A stretch of 24,380 nt of DNA from JBBTIS01 sp038059855 (lineage in GTDB: Bacteria > Elusimicrobiota > Elusimicrobia > JACQPE01): assembly GCA_964357255.1 (NCBI GenBank), contig CAYHKQ010000038.1:1-24380 (forward strand), given 5' to 3'. How positions within the stretch are numbered: position 1 is the stretch's first letter; every line of letters starts with the position of its first letter. The position numbers and the translations under genes were made by a program. Positions 15,427 to 22,814 of the stretch are shown piece by piece. The notes under the pieces were generated by a model. The model ran no database searches. It was not told where the DNA came from and was given only the letters and a program-made list of their open reading frames with translations.

Positions 15427-16074
15427 TTACCTGGAAAAAATATTCGGGGTCGTTGATTCGCCAAACTGTTGAGAGAGCAGATTATTTTGCGGCGGCCAGA
15501 CGCGTAGATTTTGGGCCGTTTTGGCAAAAGGCTCGAGCGGCATGGGGTCCTTCCAGTCAGGGCCGAGTTTTTTAACGTTTTCGACATCGTAGAGGTTGAA
15601 TTGTTTTTGGGCTAGATTATTGAGGACCTTCGGCCAGACATGGCCGTAAGCATACACCATGGCCAGGTCATACTGTTTGGCCAACTCGGACATGGCCTCG
15701 TTAACCTGAGCCTGGGTTCGCGCGCCCTCCGTGACACGTTTTGCGTAATCTCCTTCGATGATTTTGAGAATCTTTCGTCCCTCCTGCTCCAATCGGGCCA
15801 AGGATTGCCAAATGCCGTCGAGCTCGGGGGGAGGCTGGGCTGAGGAGGATTCGGACTTTATGACATTAAGAAAAGCGGCCGTCATTTTTTCGGCGTCGGA
15901 TTTTACTTGGTTCCAATTCAAAGACAATTCGGTTTTTTTGGCCTGAGATGGGCTTGCCCGGACTTCCGTGTTTGATTGAAAAAATATCCGATACGCCATA
16001 TAACCGGCCCCTGCGATCAAGCCCGTCACGGCTATTAAAAGGAAGGCGATAATAACTTTAATTAACCGATCCAT
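15427..16074 (-). CDS. Hypothetical protein with N-terminal membrane anchor
   Basis: An unrecognised 215-residue protein. Residues ~5-32 form one hydrophobic helix (VIIAFLLIAVTGLIAGAGYMAY), an uncleaved anchor or signal-anchor, followed by a soluble, mostly helical region that would face the periplasm. The C-terminal part is rich in Pro, Asn and Gln (NLRVWPPQNNLLSQQFG). No enzyme motif or Cys is visible. It is convergent with the alkyltransferase gene (14 bp apart) and divergent from secA, so it is a single-gene unit. It is supported by length, good composition and the coherent TM-plus-helix organisation, and no overlapping alternative frame is convincing. Confidence 0.75.
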   Translation of the reverse strand: MDRLIKVIIAFLLIAVTGLIAGAGYMAYRIFFQSNTEVRASPSQAKKTELSLNWNQVKSDAEKMTAAFLNVIKSESSSAQPPPELDGIWQSLARLEQEGRKILKIIEGDYAKRVTEGARTQAQVNEAMSELAKQYDLAMVYAYGHVWPKVLNNLAQKQFNLYDVENVKKLGPDWKDPMPLEPFAKTAQNLRVWPPQNNLLSQQFGESTTPNIFSR

Positions 16075-16101
16075 ATTATTTTGAACTAAATCCTACTTAA
16101 T

Positions 16102-16158
16102 TTTTGTCGTTTGTCCCTTGTCATTTGTCATTCAGAAATTCCTTCGGGGAAATTCTGA
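16102..16158 (+). repeat. Heptad tandem repeat and hairpin upstream of secA
   Basis: Within the 118-bp gap before secA, about four 7-bp units (TTTGTCG, TTTGTCC, CTTGTCA, TTTGTCA) run from ~16104 to 16131. They are followed by an imperfect hairpin at 16132-16158, with TCAGAA/TTCTGA arms and a C(TTCG)G-type tip. No T-run follows, so it is not an intrinsic terminator for the + strand. Confidence 0.6.
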
Positions 16159-16192
16159 GCGGAGACGGGCGTCGGTAAAAAACAGTTAAACT

Positions 16193-18793
16193 ATGATTAT
16201 GATTCAAAATTTTGTCCGCAAAATGTTCGGCACCAAGAGCGAGCGGGACATCAGAAAGATTTTACCCGTGGTGGAGCAAATCAACGCCTTGGAAACCTCG
16301 GTGACTCCATTGGGCCCGGAGGATTTTCCCAAGAAAACTCAGGAGTTCCGTGACCGCCTTAAGGAGGGCGCCACTCTTGAGGAACTTTTGCCCGAGGCAT
16401 TCGCCTTAGTTCGCGAAACGTCCAGGCGTACGGTCAATATGAGGCATTTCGACTCGCAACTTGTCGGCGGCGTCGTGCTTCATCAGGGTAAAATTGCCGA
16501 AATGAAAACCGGCGAAGGCAAAACTTTGGTCGCCACCTTGCCGGCTTATCTTAACGCCTTGACCGGGCGGGGCGTTCATATCGTCACGGTTAACGATTAC
16601 CTGGCTAAGCGCGACCGCTTTTGGATGGGACCGGTGTTCGAGTACCTGGGAATGAGCGCCGGCTATGTTCAGCACGACATCTCAAATCAGGATCGGCGCG
16701 CGGCCTACACTTCGGACATCACCTACGTCACCAACAACGAAATCGGCTTTGATTACTTAAGGGACAACATGGTGGTCCGCAAGGAGGATCGGTCTTTAAG
16801 GGGCTTCTTTTACGCGATTATTGACGAGGTGGACTCGATTTTGATTGACGAAGCCAGAACTCCGCTCATCATTTCAGGCCCGGCCGAGGAATCCACGGAC
16901 AAGTATTACATCTCCAATCGCCTGATTCCTCATCTTAAAATCCGCATGGTCACCGAGGCCGAGGAGGTTAAGGCTAAATACGAAGGCGTTTCTTTGGAGA
17001 CGGGCTATGACGCGGTGGTGGATGAAAAAAACCACACGGTGACTCTGACGGAAGACGGCGTGCGCCGTTGCGAGAAACTTCTTGGGTTAAACAACATTTA
17101 TGACGATGTTCGGGCTGAATGGCCCCACCATGTCACTCAAGCCCTGCGCGCTCATCACCTTTATAGAAATGACGTCCATTATGTCGTCAAGGACGGCGAC
17201 GTTATCATCGTGGACGAATTTACCGGGCGACTGATGCCGGGCCGGCGCTGGTCCGACGGGCTTCATCAAGCGATCGAGGCCAAAGAGAGTTTAAAAATCA
17301 AGGAAGAAAATCAGACCTTGGCCACCGTCACCTTCCAAAATTTTTTCAAGCTCTACGACAAACGCTCCGGCATGACGGGAACGGCCATGACCGAGGCCAC
17401 GGAATTTTGGGAGATTTATAAGCTTGACGTCGTGGAAATTCCCACTAACCGCAACATGGTCCGCGAGGATTTGGCGGACCAGGTTTATCGCACGGAAAAA
17501 GAAAAATTTGGCGCCATCATCGCCGAAATTGAGGAATCCTGGAAGCGCGGCCAGCCGACGCTCGTCGGCACTCGCTCGATTGAGAAATCCGAAAAACTTT
17601 CCGGCATGCTTTTGAGAAAGGGCATCCCCCATCAGGTGTTAAACGCCAAATATCACGAGATGGAGGCCCAGATTATCGCCCAGGCCGGCAAAAAAGCCGG
17701 CGTTACCATCGCCACCAACATGGCCGGCCGCGGCACGGATATTATCCTGGGCGGCAACCCTCCCAATCTCGAGGAACAAAAAGAGGTGATCGCGGCGGGC
17801 GGTCTCTATATCATCGGTTCGGAACGTCATGAATCGCGCCGTATTGACAATCAGCTTCGCGGCCGCTCCGGCCGTCAGGGCGATCCCGGCCTGTCTCGTT
17901 TTTATGTTTCGCTCGATGACGAACTCATGCGCCTCTTCGGTAGCGAATGGATGAGCGGAATTCTGGAGAAATTCGGAATGGAAGAGGGGGAGGTGATCGA
18001 GCACCCTTGGGTTACTAAGGCCATCGCCAATTCTCAGCGAAAGGTCGAACTGTATCATTTTGACATCAGAAAACAGCTTCTGGAGTACGATAACGTCATG
18101 AATAAACAGCGCGAGGCGATTTATACCCTTCGCAACGTGCTCTTGGACGGCCAAGATGTGACCGGCCGCGTTAATTCCATGCTTGAGGAAACAATGGAGG
18201 AAAAAGAACGGATGTGGTGTCCGCCCGGGGAACACCCTGAGAAATGGGATTTTGAACAACTCCAAGTGTGGCTCAAGGCCACGTTTGGCGCGCAGGAGGA
18301 CGTGCAAACGCTGATGAAGGAAAGGGGCGAGAACGTCAGGGTCGTGCTCAACTTCCTGATTCGTCAATCTTATGAGGCCAGGGCCAAGGCATTCGAAGAC
18401 GACGGGCTTTCCTTTCTCGAACTCGAGCGGGCGATTTTGCTTCAAGTCATTGACATGGCCTGGAAGGAGCATCTTTACCAACTCGACCATTTAAAGCAAG
18501 GCATCGGTTTGAGAGCCTACGGTCAAAAAGATCCTCTGATCGAATACCAAAAAGAGTCCTTCCAAATGTTTGAAAGCATGATGCTTCGCATCCGCGAAGA
18601 AGCCGTGGCCTTCCTATTTAGAGTGCCCACGCCCGGGGAACAGGCGCAAGCCGCGCTAGTGGACACAAAAAAGTCGGTTCTTCAGGCGGCTCACCGGGGG
18701 CCGAATCTGCAAGAGAACAAAAAAATCGGCCGCAACGATTTTTGTCCCTGCGGTAGCGCCAAGAAATACAAGCGCTGCTGCGGAAAAGAGTGA
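16193..18793 (+). CDS. secA: Protein translocase subunit SecA
   Basis: An 866-residue SecA, the ATPase that drives preproteins through SecYEG; normal length. Walker A is TGEGKT (residues 106-111), preceded by GKIAEMK. The DEAD-like box is IIDEVDSILIDEARTPLIISGP. The preprotein cross-linking domain, NBD2 (TNMAGRGTDIILGGN, GSERHESRRIDNQLRGRSGRQGD) and helical scaffold are all present. The C-terminal SEC-C zinc site has C851, C853, C862 and C863, which normally contacts SecB or lipid. Two in-frame ATGs (16193, 16199) open the gene; neither has a clear Shine-Dalgarno sequence, and a TAAACT hexamer sits directly before the first. The lnt gene follows 15 bp after the stop. Confidence 0.97.
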   Translation: MIMIQNFVRKMFGTKSERDIRKILPVVEQINALETSVTPLGPEDFPKKTQEFRDRLKEGATLEELLPEAFALVRETSRRTVNMRHFDSQLVGGVVLHQGKIAEMKTGEGKTLVATLPAYLNALTGRGVHIVTVNDYLAKRDRFWMGPVFEYLGMSAGYVQHDISNQDRRAAYTSDITYVTNNEIGFDYLRDNMVVRKEDRSLRGFFYAIIDEVDSILIDEARTPLIISGPAEESTDKYYISNRLIPHLKIRMVTEAEEVKAKYEGVSLETGYDAVVDEKNHTVTLTEDGVRRCEKLLGLNNIYDDVRAEWPHHVTQALRAHHLYRNDVHYVVKDGDVIIVDEFTGRLMPGRRWSDGLHQAIEAKESLKIKEENQTLATVTFQNFFKLYDKRSGMTGTAMTEATEFWEIYKLDVVEIPTNRNMVREDLADQVYRTEKEKFGAIIAEIEESWKRGQPTLVGTRSIEKSEKLSGMLLRKGIPHQVLNAKYHEMEAQIIAQAGKKAGVTIATNMAGRGTDIILGGNPPNLEEQKEVIAAGGLYIIGSERHESRRIDNQLRGRSGRQGDPGLSRFYVSLDDELMRLFGSEWMSGILEKFGMEEGEVIEHPWVTKAIANSQRKVELYHFDIRKQLLEYDNVMNKQREAIYTLRNVLLDGQDVTGRVNSMLEETMEEKERMWCPPGEHPEKWDFEQLQVWLKATFGAQEDVQTLMKERGENVRVVLNFLIRQSYEARAKAFEDDGLSFLELERAILLQVIDMAWKEHLYQLDHLKQGIGLRAYGQKDPLIEYQKESFQMFESMMLRIREEAVAFLFRVPTPGEQAQAALVDTKKSVLQAAHRGPNLQENKKIGRNDFCPCGSAKKYKRCCGKE

Positions 18794-18808
18794 GGGGGAG
18801 AACGGGCG

Positions 18809-20362
18809 ATGTCTCGTCTTTCCCTCGCTTTATCAGTCCTTTCCGGCCTGCTCTACGCTTTGTGCTTTCCCAAGTTTGAACTAGGCTGGCTGCTCGGATG
18901 GTTTTGCCTGATTCCTTTGTTTTGGGTTTTATCCCAAGTCAAAAATAATCGCCAAGCCTTTGGTTTTGGATGGGTGGCGGGGTTTTGCGGGAATTTGATT
19001 ATTTTTTATTGGATTATCATCCCCGTGCGCATGGGAGGGGGGAATCTGGCACTGGCCCTGGCCGGGTGGATGATGATGTGCGCTTTTTTAGGATTGTTTT
19101 TTGGTTTTTTCGCCTGGCTGGCCCATCCCTTTTTTTGCGTTAGCCCTAAACCCCAAACCCCGAAGCCTTTTTCCTTTTTTCTTGTTCCCGCGGCTTGGGT
19201 TGCCGCGGAATCCCTGCGTTCCTCGCCGATGGCGATTTTGGGGGGATTCCCCTGGTGTCTATTGGGCCACGCGATGTGCGCAAATCGCCCCCTGGCGCAG
19301 TTGGTTGAAATTGGCGGCGTTGCGTTATTGAGTTTTCTTTTAGTTTTTGTTCAATTTTCGTTTTGGCGGGCTTGGACAAGAAAAAGCTTCAAGCCGGCGG
19401 CCCCAGCCGGCGTCCTTTTGGGGTTGAGTCTTCTTTGGTGCTCCCAGCGATTTTATTATTTAGAAAAATTTTTACGTCCGTCATTAAGCGTAGCCATTGT
19501 CCAGGGCAATATTTATCAGTACGATAAATGGGACGCCGTCAAATCAGAGACAATCATTCGCGTTTATCGTGAGTTGACCGAGGGAGCCAATGCCCTTGGC
19601 AGCCAGGCCGTGATTTATCCCGAGTCGTTCTATCCGGCCACATTGGACGGCGCGAAGGTCTTGGCGGAATTGTCCAAAGCCTTTCCTCTTAAATCCAAGA
19701 TCAGCTATATCTTTGGCCTTGTTCTAGAAGATGGAACTGGATTTTATAATGGCGCCCTGGCGATCAGAGATGGCGCTGTCTTGGGTAGTTACGTTAAGAC
19801 GCACCTGGTCCCCTTTGGCGAATATTTTCCCGGCAAAACGGTCTTGCTTCCCATATTGCGTTTCTTAACGGGACAGCGCGAGCCGCCGGTTCTAAACGTC
19901 ATCGGAGAACTGACAAGGGGCCTAGCGCCGGAACCCATCGAGACCATCGCAGGTTATCCCGTAGGCATTACCATCTGTTATGAGGCCATATTTCCAGGGA
20001 TTGCCCGGCGTTTGTCGAAGCGCGGCGCCCGATGGCTGGTGAATTTAACCAATGACGGATGGTATCTTGACACGGCCGCGCCCCACCAGCACTTTTTGAT
20101 GAATATCCCCAGGGCCATTGAAAATCGTCTTCCCTTTGTGCGCGCCGCTAATACCGGCATCTCAGCCGTTATTGATCCTTTAGGCCGGGTGACGGCCGGC
20201 ACGGAACTCAACCAACGCATTGTTCGCTCCGGCCAACTTGAGGAACTTGCCGTGGCGCGGACTTTTCCATGGGCTCTCATGCAAAGCCTGTTTCCCGCCC
20301 TTTGTCTTGTCTTTACAATCGTCGGTCAAATTGGTAAATTGATAAATAATCGAGCTTTGTAA
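18809..20362 (+). CDS. lnt: Apolipoprotein N-acyltransferase
   Basis: A 517-residue inner-membrane enzyme that adds the third acyl chain to the N-terminal Cys of lipoproteins, finishing their maturation before Lol sorting. About six to eight hydrophobic helices fill residues 1-215, followed by a periplasmic nitrilase (carbon-nitrogen hydrolase) domain. The catalytic triad is visible as E272 (IYPESF), K330 (SYVKTHLVPFGEYFP) and C390 (GITICYEAIF). The segment NLTNDGWYLDTAAPHQH and the last helix after the nitrilase domain also fit. Its presence agrees with the lipoprotein LptE encoded upstream. A GGGGGAG Shine-Dalgarno sequence 8 nt before the ATG fixes the start; it is probably co-transcribed with secA. 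Confidence 0.94.
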   Translation: MSRLSLALSVLSGLLYALCFPKFELGWLLGWFCLIPLFWVLSQVKNNRQAFGFGWVAGFCGNLIIFYWIIIPVRMGGGNLALALAGWMMMCAFLGLFFGFFAWLAHPFFCVSPKPQTPKPFSFFLVPAAWVAAESLRSSPMAILGGFPWCLLGHAMCANRPLAQLVEIGGVALLSFLLVFVQFSFWRAWTRKSFKPAAPAGVLLGLSLLWCSQRFYYLEKFLRPSLSVAIVQGNIYQYDKWDAVKSETIIRVYRELTEGANALGSQAVIYPESFYPATLDGAKVLAELSKAFPLKSKISYIFGLVLEDGTGFYNGALAIRDGAVLGSYVKTHLVPFGEYFPGKTVLLPILRFLTGQREPPVLNVIGELTRGLAPEPIETIAGYPVGITICYEAIFPGIARRLSKRGARWLVNLTNDGWYLDTAAPHQHFLMNIPRAIENRLPFVRAANTGISAVIDPLGRVTAGTELNQRIVRSGQLEELAVARTFPWALMQSLFPALCLVFTIVGQIGKLINNRAL

Positions 20363-20363
20363 A

Positions 20364-20407
20364 GTGGCCTCGGCGTCAAAGGCGGGGCGCAAGCTCACGA
20401 GGGCCAC
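20364..20407 (+). promoter_or_regulatory. Hairpin between lnt and the accessory cluster
   Basis: GTGGCCTCG (20364-20372) pairs with CGAGGGCCAC (20398-20407) with one bulged G, starting right after the lnt stop. No T-run follows, so it is unlikely to be a simple terminator. It lies just before the GGAGGT ribosome-binding site of the next gene and could be a leader structure or an mRNA end-stabiliser. Confidence 0.5.
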
Positions 20408-20415
20408 GGATAAAT

Positions 20416-20421
20416 GGAGGT
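20416..20421 (+). promoter_or_regulatory. Ribosome-binding site that decides the start at 20429
   Basis: GGAGGT lies 7 nt before the ATG at 20429. The upstream in-frame ATG at 20414 overlaps this site and cannot use it, so 20429 is the preferred start. Confidence 0.8.
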
Positions 20422-20428
20422 GTTTGAC

Positions 20429-20971
20429 ATGCGAATCGTAATCCTTCTTACGCTTATTTGCGCGGCTTTTGCCAACGCAGGGGAACTCAGACCCCTTGAT
20501 AAAAATGACAATGATTTTCGGTTTGCCCAGGTTTCTATTCGCTTCGACAAATTGTCAATGCGAGAAAAAGGCCCGGGCAATCCCGGGGTTGGGGCGCAGT
20601 TAACGATCCCGCCTGTCGTCAAAACAGAGCAGTCCGATATTTCCGCGTTAGCCCCCATTCCCATTAATCCCGTAATTACGCCTATTACTGGTATGCCGCC
20701 GGCTCAAGATTTGCCTAATCCCAAAGAAACGGTGAAAAAAAGTATTTATGCGGGAACCGGGATCGGCGCAGGAACCGGCGCGCTCTTTGGCGGTTTGGGC
20801 GGAGTTGTTACCGCTTCCTTATTGACCAAAGCGGCCGGTTGGTCCACTGCCGGCGCGGTGATGACAGGGATCGGAGCCGGCCTGGGAATCGCCCTGGCCT
20901 TTACGGCCCTGGGTTTTATCATCGGTTCGCTTGTCGGCATGATGAAGGTCGCTGAAACTATTTTTCCGTGA
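20429..20971 (+). CDS. Exported protein with C-terminal Gly-rich membrane hairpin, unknown function
   Basis: About 180 residues; not recognised. A short signal peptide (MRIVILLTLICAAFANA) should be cleaved near Ala-Gly-Glu. Residues ~20-100 are a soluble Pro-rich segment without Cys (IPPVVKTEQ, APIPINPVITPITGMPP). Residues ~107-135 and ~142-170 are two very Gly/Ala-rich hydrophobic helices (YAGTGIGAGTGALFGGLGG and TGIGAGLGIALAFTALGFII) that look like a glycine-zipper hairpin. The glycine spacing is like that of proteins that pack helices closely in membranes or form oligomers. The same plan is seen in the two larger genes downstream. The stop overlaps the next start (GTGA), indicating coupling with the HEAT-repeat gene. 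Confidence 0.8.
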   Translation: MRIVILLTLICAAFANAGELRPLDKNDNDFRFAQVSIRFDKLSMREKGPGNPGVGAQLTIPPVVKTEQSDISALAPIPINPVITPITGMPPAQDLPNPKETVKKSIYAGTGIGAGTGALFGGLGGVVTASLLTKAAGWSTAGAVMTGIGAGLGIALAFTALGFIIGSLVGMMKVAETIFP

Positions 20972-21633
20972 TAATGAAGGTTAAAGCATTTGTTTTTGGA
21001 ATCTGCATCGCGGCGGCCTGCCTTGATGTTGAGGCCAGCCCCCCGTCCGTTGTTGAGGACTTGATCCGTAGCGCTCAAAATTCCGGTGAAACGATTGATG
21101 TGCGCGCGGCCGCTATCTACGCCCTGCGCCGGCATTTTGCTTTTCCGGAAGCGCGCGAAGCTGTCGTGAGGCTGGCGGACAAGGATTCCAACCTTCCAAT
21201 CCGATGGATTAGCTTAAGAATTTTAGGCCGGGCCGCGTGGGACTTGGACACCAAGCGTTTTTTGGCAAGAAAGGTCGAAAAGGAATCAAACGAACCGCTC
21301 AAGGTTGAGGCTATCCGTTCCCTCGGTTTTGTTCTAAGCGACGATAGCATCTATCGTTCCTTGCTTAATGAGTTTAATCGCGCCGTTGCCCTTCCTATTA
21401 AATATAGCCTGACCAAAAGCCTGTATTACGCGGTTTTGCAAGGCAATGCCGAAGCATTGCGCAAGGTTCGCGAGACAGCGCGGGACCCCGACCCTGTCCT
21501 GCGCAAGGCCGCCATCGAGACCCTTTCCGGAGATTCTTGGGTCTTTGCCCATTGGATTTGTCCCGACAATCCCGTAGAATGTTCCCCTGCTCATCACGAT
21601 CCCTACCGTCCGCCCCCTCCTTATTATAAATAG
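20968..21633 (+). CDS. Exported HEAT-repeat-like protein
   Basis: A 221-residue protein of unknown specific role. It starts at a GTG overlapping the previous stop (or at the ATG two codons later) with a signal peptide ending near CLDVEAS. The body is a series of paired helices of HEAT/PBS-lyase type: DVRAAAIYALRRHFAFPEAREAVVRL, PIRWISLRILGRAAWD, PLKVEAIRSLGFVLSDD and PVLRKAAIETLSGDSW. Such solenoids usually bind other proteins. After the repeats comes an unusual short tail with two Cys, three His and a Pro/Tyr-rich end (WICPDNPVEC, then PAHHDPY and PPPPYYK). It has no TM segment apart from the signal peptide, so it should be periplasmic. Placement within the exported cluster suggests it works with its neighbours. 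Confidence 0.78.
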   Translation: MIMKVKAFVFGICIAAACLDVEASPPSVVEDLIRSAQNSGETIDVRAAAIYALRRHFAFPEAREAVVRLADKDSNLPIRWISLRILGRAAWDLDTKRFLARKVEKESNEPLKVEAIRSLGFVLSDDSIYRSLLNEFNRAVALPIKYSLTKSLYYAVLQGNAEALRKVRETARDPDPVLRKAAIETLSGDSWVFAHWICPDNPVECSPAHHDPYRPPPPYYK

Positions 21634-21670
21634 CCATTAAACGGGCAAGCCGCTAAGTGTGCCTGTTCAT

Positions 21671-21735
21671 ATAGGACTAAAGTCCCTATTTTGATATAGG
21701 ACTTTTAGCCCAGTCAAAATTGGGTCCTTAGACCC
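21671..21735. promoter_or_regulatory. Three degenerate inverted-repeat dyads upstream of the larger exported gene pair
   Basis: Three dyads lie in the 154-bp gap: GGACT-AA-AGTCC (21674-21685, perfect), GGACT-TTT-AGCCC (21699-21711, one mismatch) and GGGTC-CTTA-GACCC (21722-21735, perfect). Their centres are about 24-25 bp apart. The first two share the direct 10-mer ATATAGGACT. They may be operator sites for a dimeric regulator or tandem RNA hairpins. Confidence 0.7.
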
Positions 21736-21755
21736 TAGGCGATATTCAGCACCTG

Positions 21756-21764
21756 TGTTAAGAT
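21756..21764 (+). promoter_or_regulatory. Candidate extended -10 promoter downstream of the dyads
   Basis: TGTTAAGAT reads as an extended -10 (TGn-TAAGAT, four of six matches). It overlaps a small GTTAA-GATT-TTAAC inverted repeat and would start transcription just before the GAGGAGGG ribosome-binding site at 21777-21784. No matching -35 is visible. Confidence 0.35.
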
Positions 21765-21787
21765 TTTAACGAGAGTGAGGAGGGAAT

Positions 21788-22792
21788 ATGAAAAACACTT
21801 ACAGGGAGAACGACAGAGAGGGGAAAACAGTTATGTTTAGACTCAGAGAGAAAATCTTGGCGCAACTATTCACCGGCCTATTCGCGCTGTCCTTGGCGCT
21901 TGCAGGCCAGGACGCGTTTGCCAAGCCGCAACCCGGGAGTGATCCTAAAATTATTGGTTTTGATCGAATCAATAATGACGATTCCTTTCTTATTAGTTGG
22001 AATGACGGTAGCTATGCCATTGCCGATATGCCCGCTAGTCCCGACGGTAAAAAATTGCGCACCGCGCATATTCGTGGCGATAAAGTCCAATGGATTTATG
22101 AGGATGGATCGGCGTTGAAAACGCCGCTTCCTGAACGCAGGCAGGCCGATGACGCTTCAGTCGCGAAAAAGGCTCCGGCGCCGGGCGCCGTTGCCAAAAG
22201 CGTAGCCAATCCGTCCGTGGGCGATACTGCCGACAAGGACAAGGCGGCCTCTGGTCGGCCTTTTGGCGAAGGCCAGGGGAATCCGGATACGATTAAGGTG
22301 GCCGGCGTGCAAACTCCTGCGACCCCTGCTCCTGACAAGCTTTATGGCACGCCGGAATCCGGCGATCCTTCAAAACCTAAGCCTAAACCTGTCCTTAATA
22401 AACCGGCGGGCGAGCGTGGTTTTGATCTCGGCAAACATGCCAAAGCAGGCTTAATAGGCGCTGCCAGTCTCGCGGCCACCTATTTTGGCTTGGGTCCAGC
22501 GGGACTTGGCCTTTTTGGCGTTTCAGCCGCTGTTTTTGCCGGCATTGGCGCGTTCGGTCTTATGTATTGGCTCTCGACCAGCGGCAATTTGGATGCAATT
22601 TGGGATTTTATAAAGCCGGTCGCGGTTGTGGGCATCATCGGCGGCCTCTTAGGCACTGGACTGGCGGCCGCCATGGTCCCGGCCGGAGCTAGCGTCACAT
22701 TTGGAACGCTTGCGGGCGGCTTTTTAGCCGGTGGTTTAATCGGCATTGGAATCGGCGCTGTTTTTGCGCTGATCGGACTGTTTTCTAAATAA
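21788..22792 (+). CDS. Exported protein with DGS-repeat domain and four C-terminal TM helices, unknown function
   Basis: A 334-residue unrecognised protein. A long signal peptide ends at AFA (residue 45). An alternative ATG at 21833 (residue 16) has its own AGAGGGG ribosome-binding site 9 nt upstream and gives a more ordinary signal peptide; the ATG at 21788 has GAGGAGGG, but only ~3 nt away. Residues ~52-116 form a small beta-rich domain with two related strands, WNDGSYAIADMP (71-82) and WIYEDGSALKTPLP (102-115). Residues ~117-215 are a Pro/Ala/Lys linker. Residues ~218-332 hold about four Gly/Ala-rich membrane helices, with the GIGIGAVFALIGLF end similar to the other cluster members. There is no Cys. 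The mature N-terminal part should lie outside the cytoplasm. Confidence 0.82.
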   Translation: MKNTYRENDREGKTVMFRLREKILAQLFTGLFALSLALAGQDAFAKPQPGSDPKIIGFDRINNDDSFLISWNDGSYAIADMPASPDGKKLRTAHIRGDKVQWIYEDGSALKTPLPERRQADDASVAKKAPAPGAVAKSVANPSVGDTADKDKAASGRPFGEGQGNPDTIKVAGVQTPATPAPDKLYGTPESGDPSKPKPKPVLNKPAGERGFDLGKHAKAGLIGAASLAATYFGLGPAGLGLFGVSAAVFAGIGAFGLMYWLSTSGNLDAIWDFIKPVAVVGIIGGLLGTGLAAAMVPAGASVTFGTLAGGFLAGGLIGIGIGAVFALIGLFSK

Positions 22793-22798
22793 AATAAC

Positions 22799-22804
22799 GG
22801 AGGT
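22799..22804 (+). promoter_or_regulatory. Ribosome-binding site deciding the start at 22815
   Basis: GGAGGT is 1 nt from the ATG at 22806 but 10 nt from the in-frame ATG at 22815, so the latter start is more likely. The difference is three residues. Confidence 0.65.
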
Positions 22805-22814
22805 TATGAAATAT

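Noticed and set aside
16132..16158. Hairpin before secA as an intrinsic terminator for the minus-strand gene or upstream + strand transcript
   Set aside because: There is no T-run after the stem on either strand, and the minus-strand gene reads away from it.
17639..18490. Long minus-strand open frame (283 codons) opposite secA
   Set aside because: It is the antisense shadow of a clear secA coding region, has no family-like motif, and secA is intact on the plus strand.
21671..21735. Possible CRISPR-like repeat or c-di-GMP riboswitch upstream of the exported gene pair
   Set aside because: The units are short, degenerate dyads without conserved spacers, and I see no GEMM riboswitch core.
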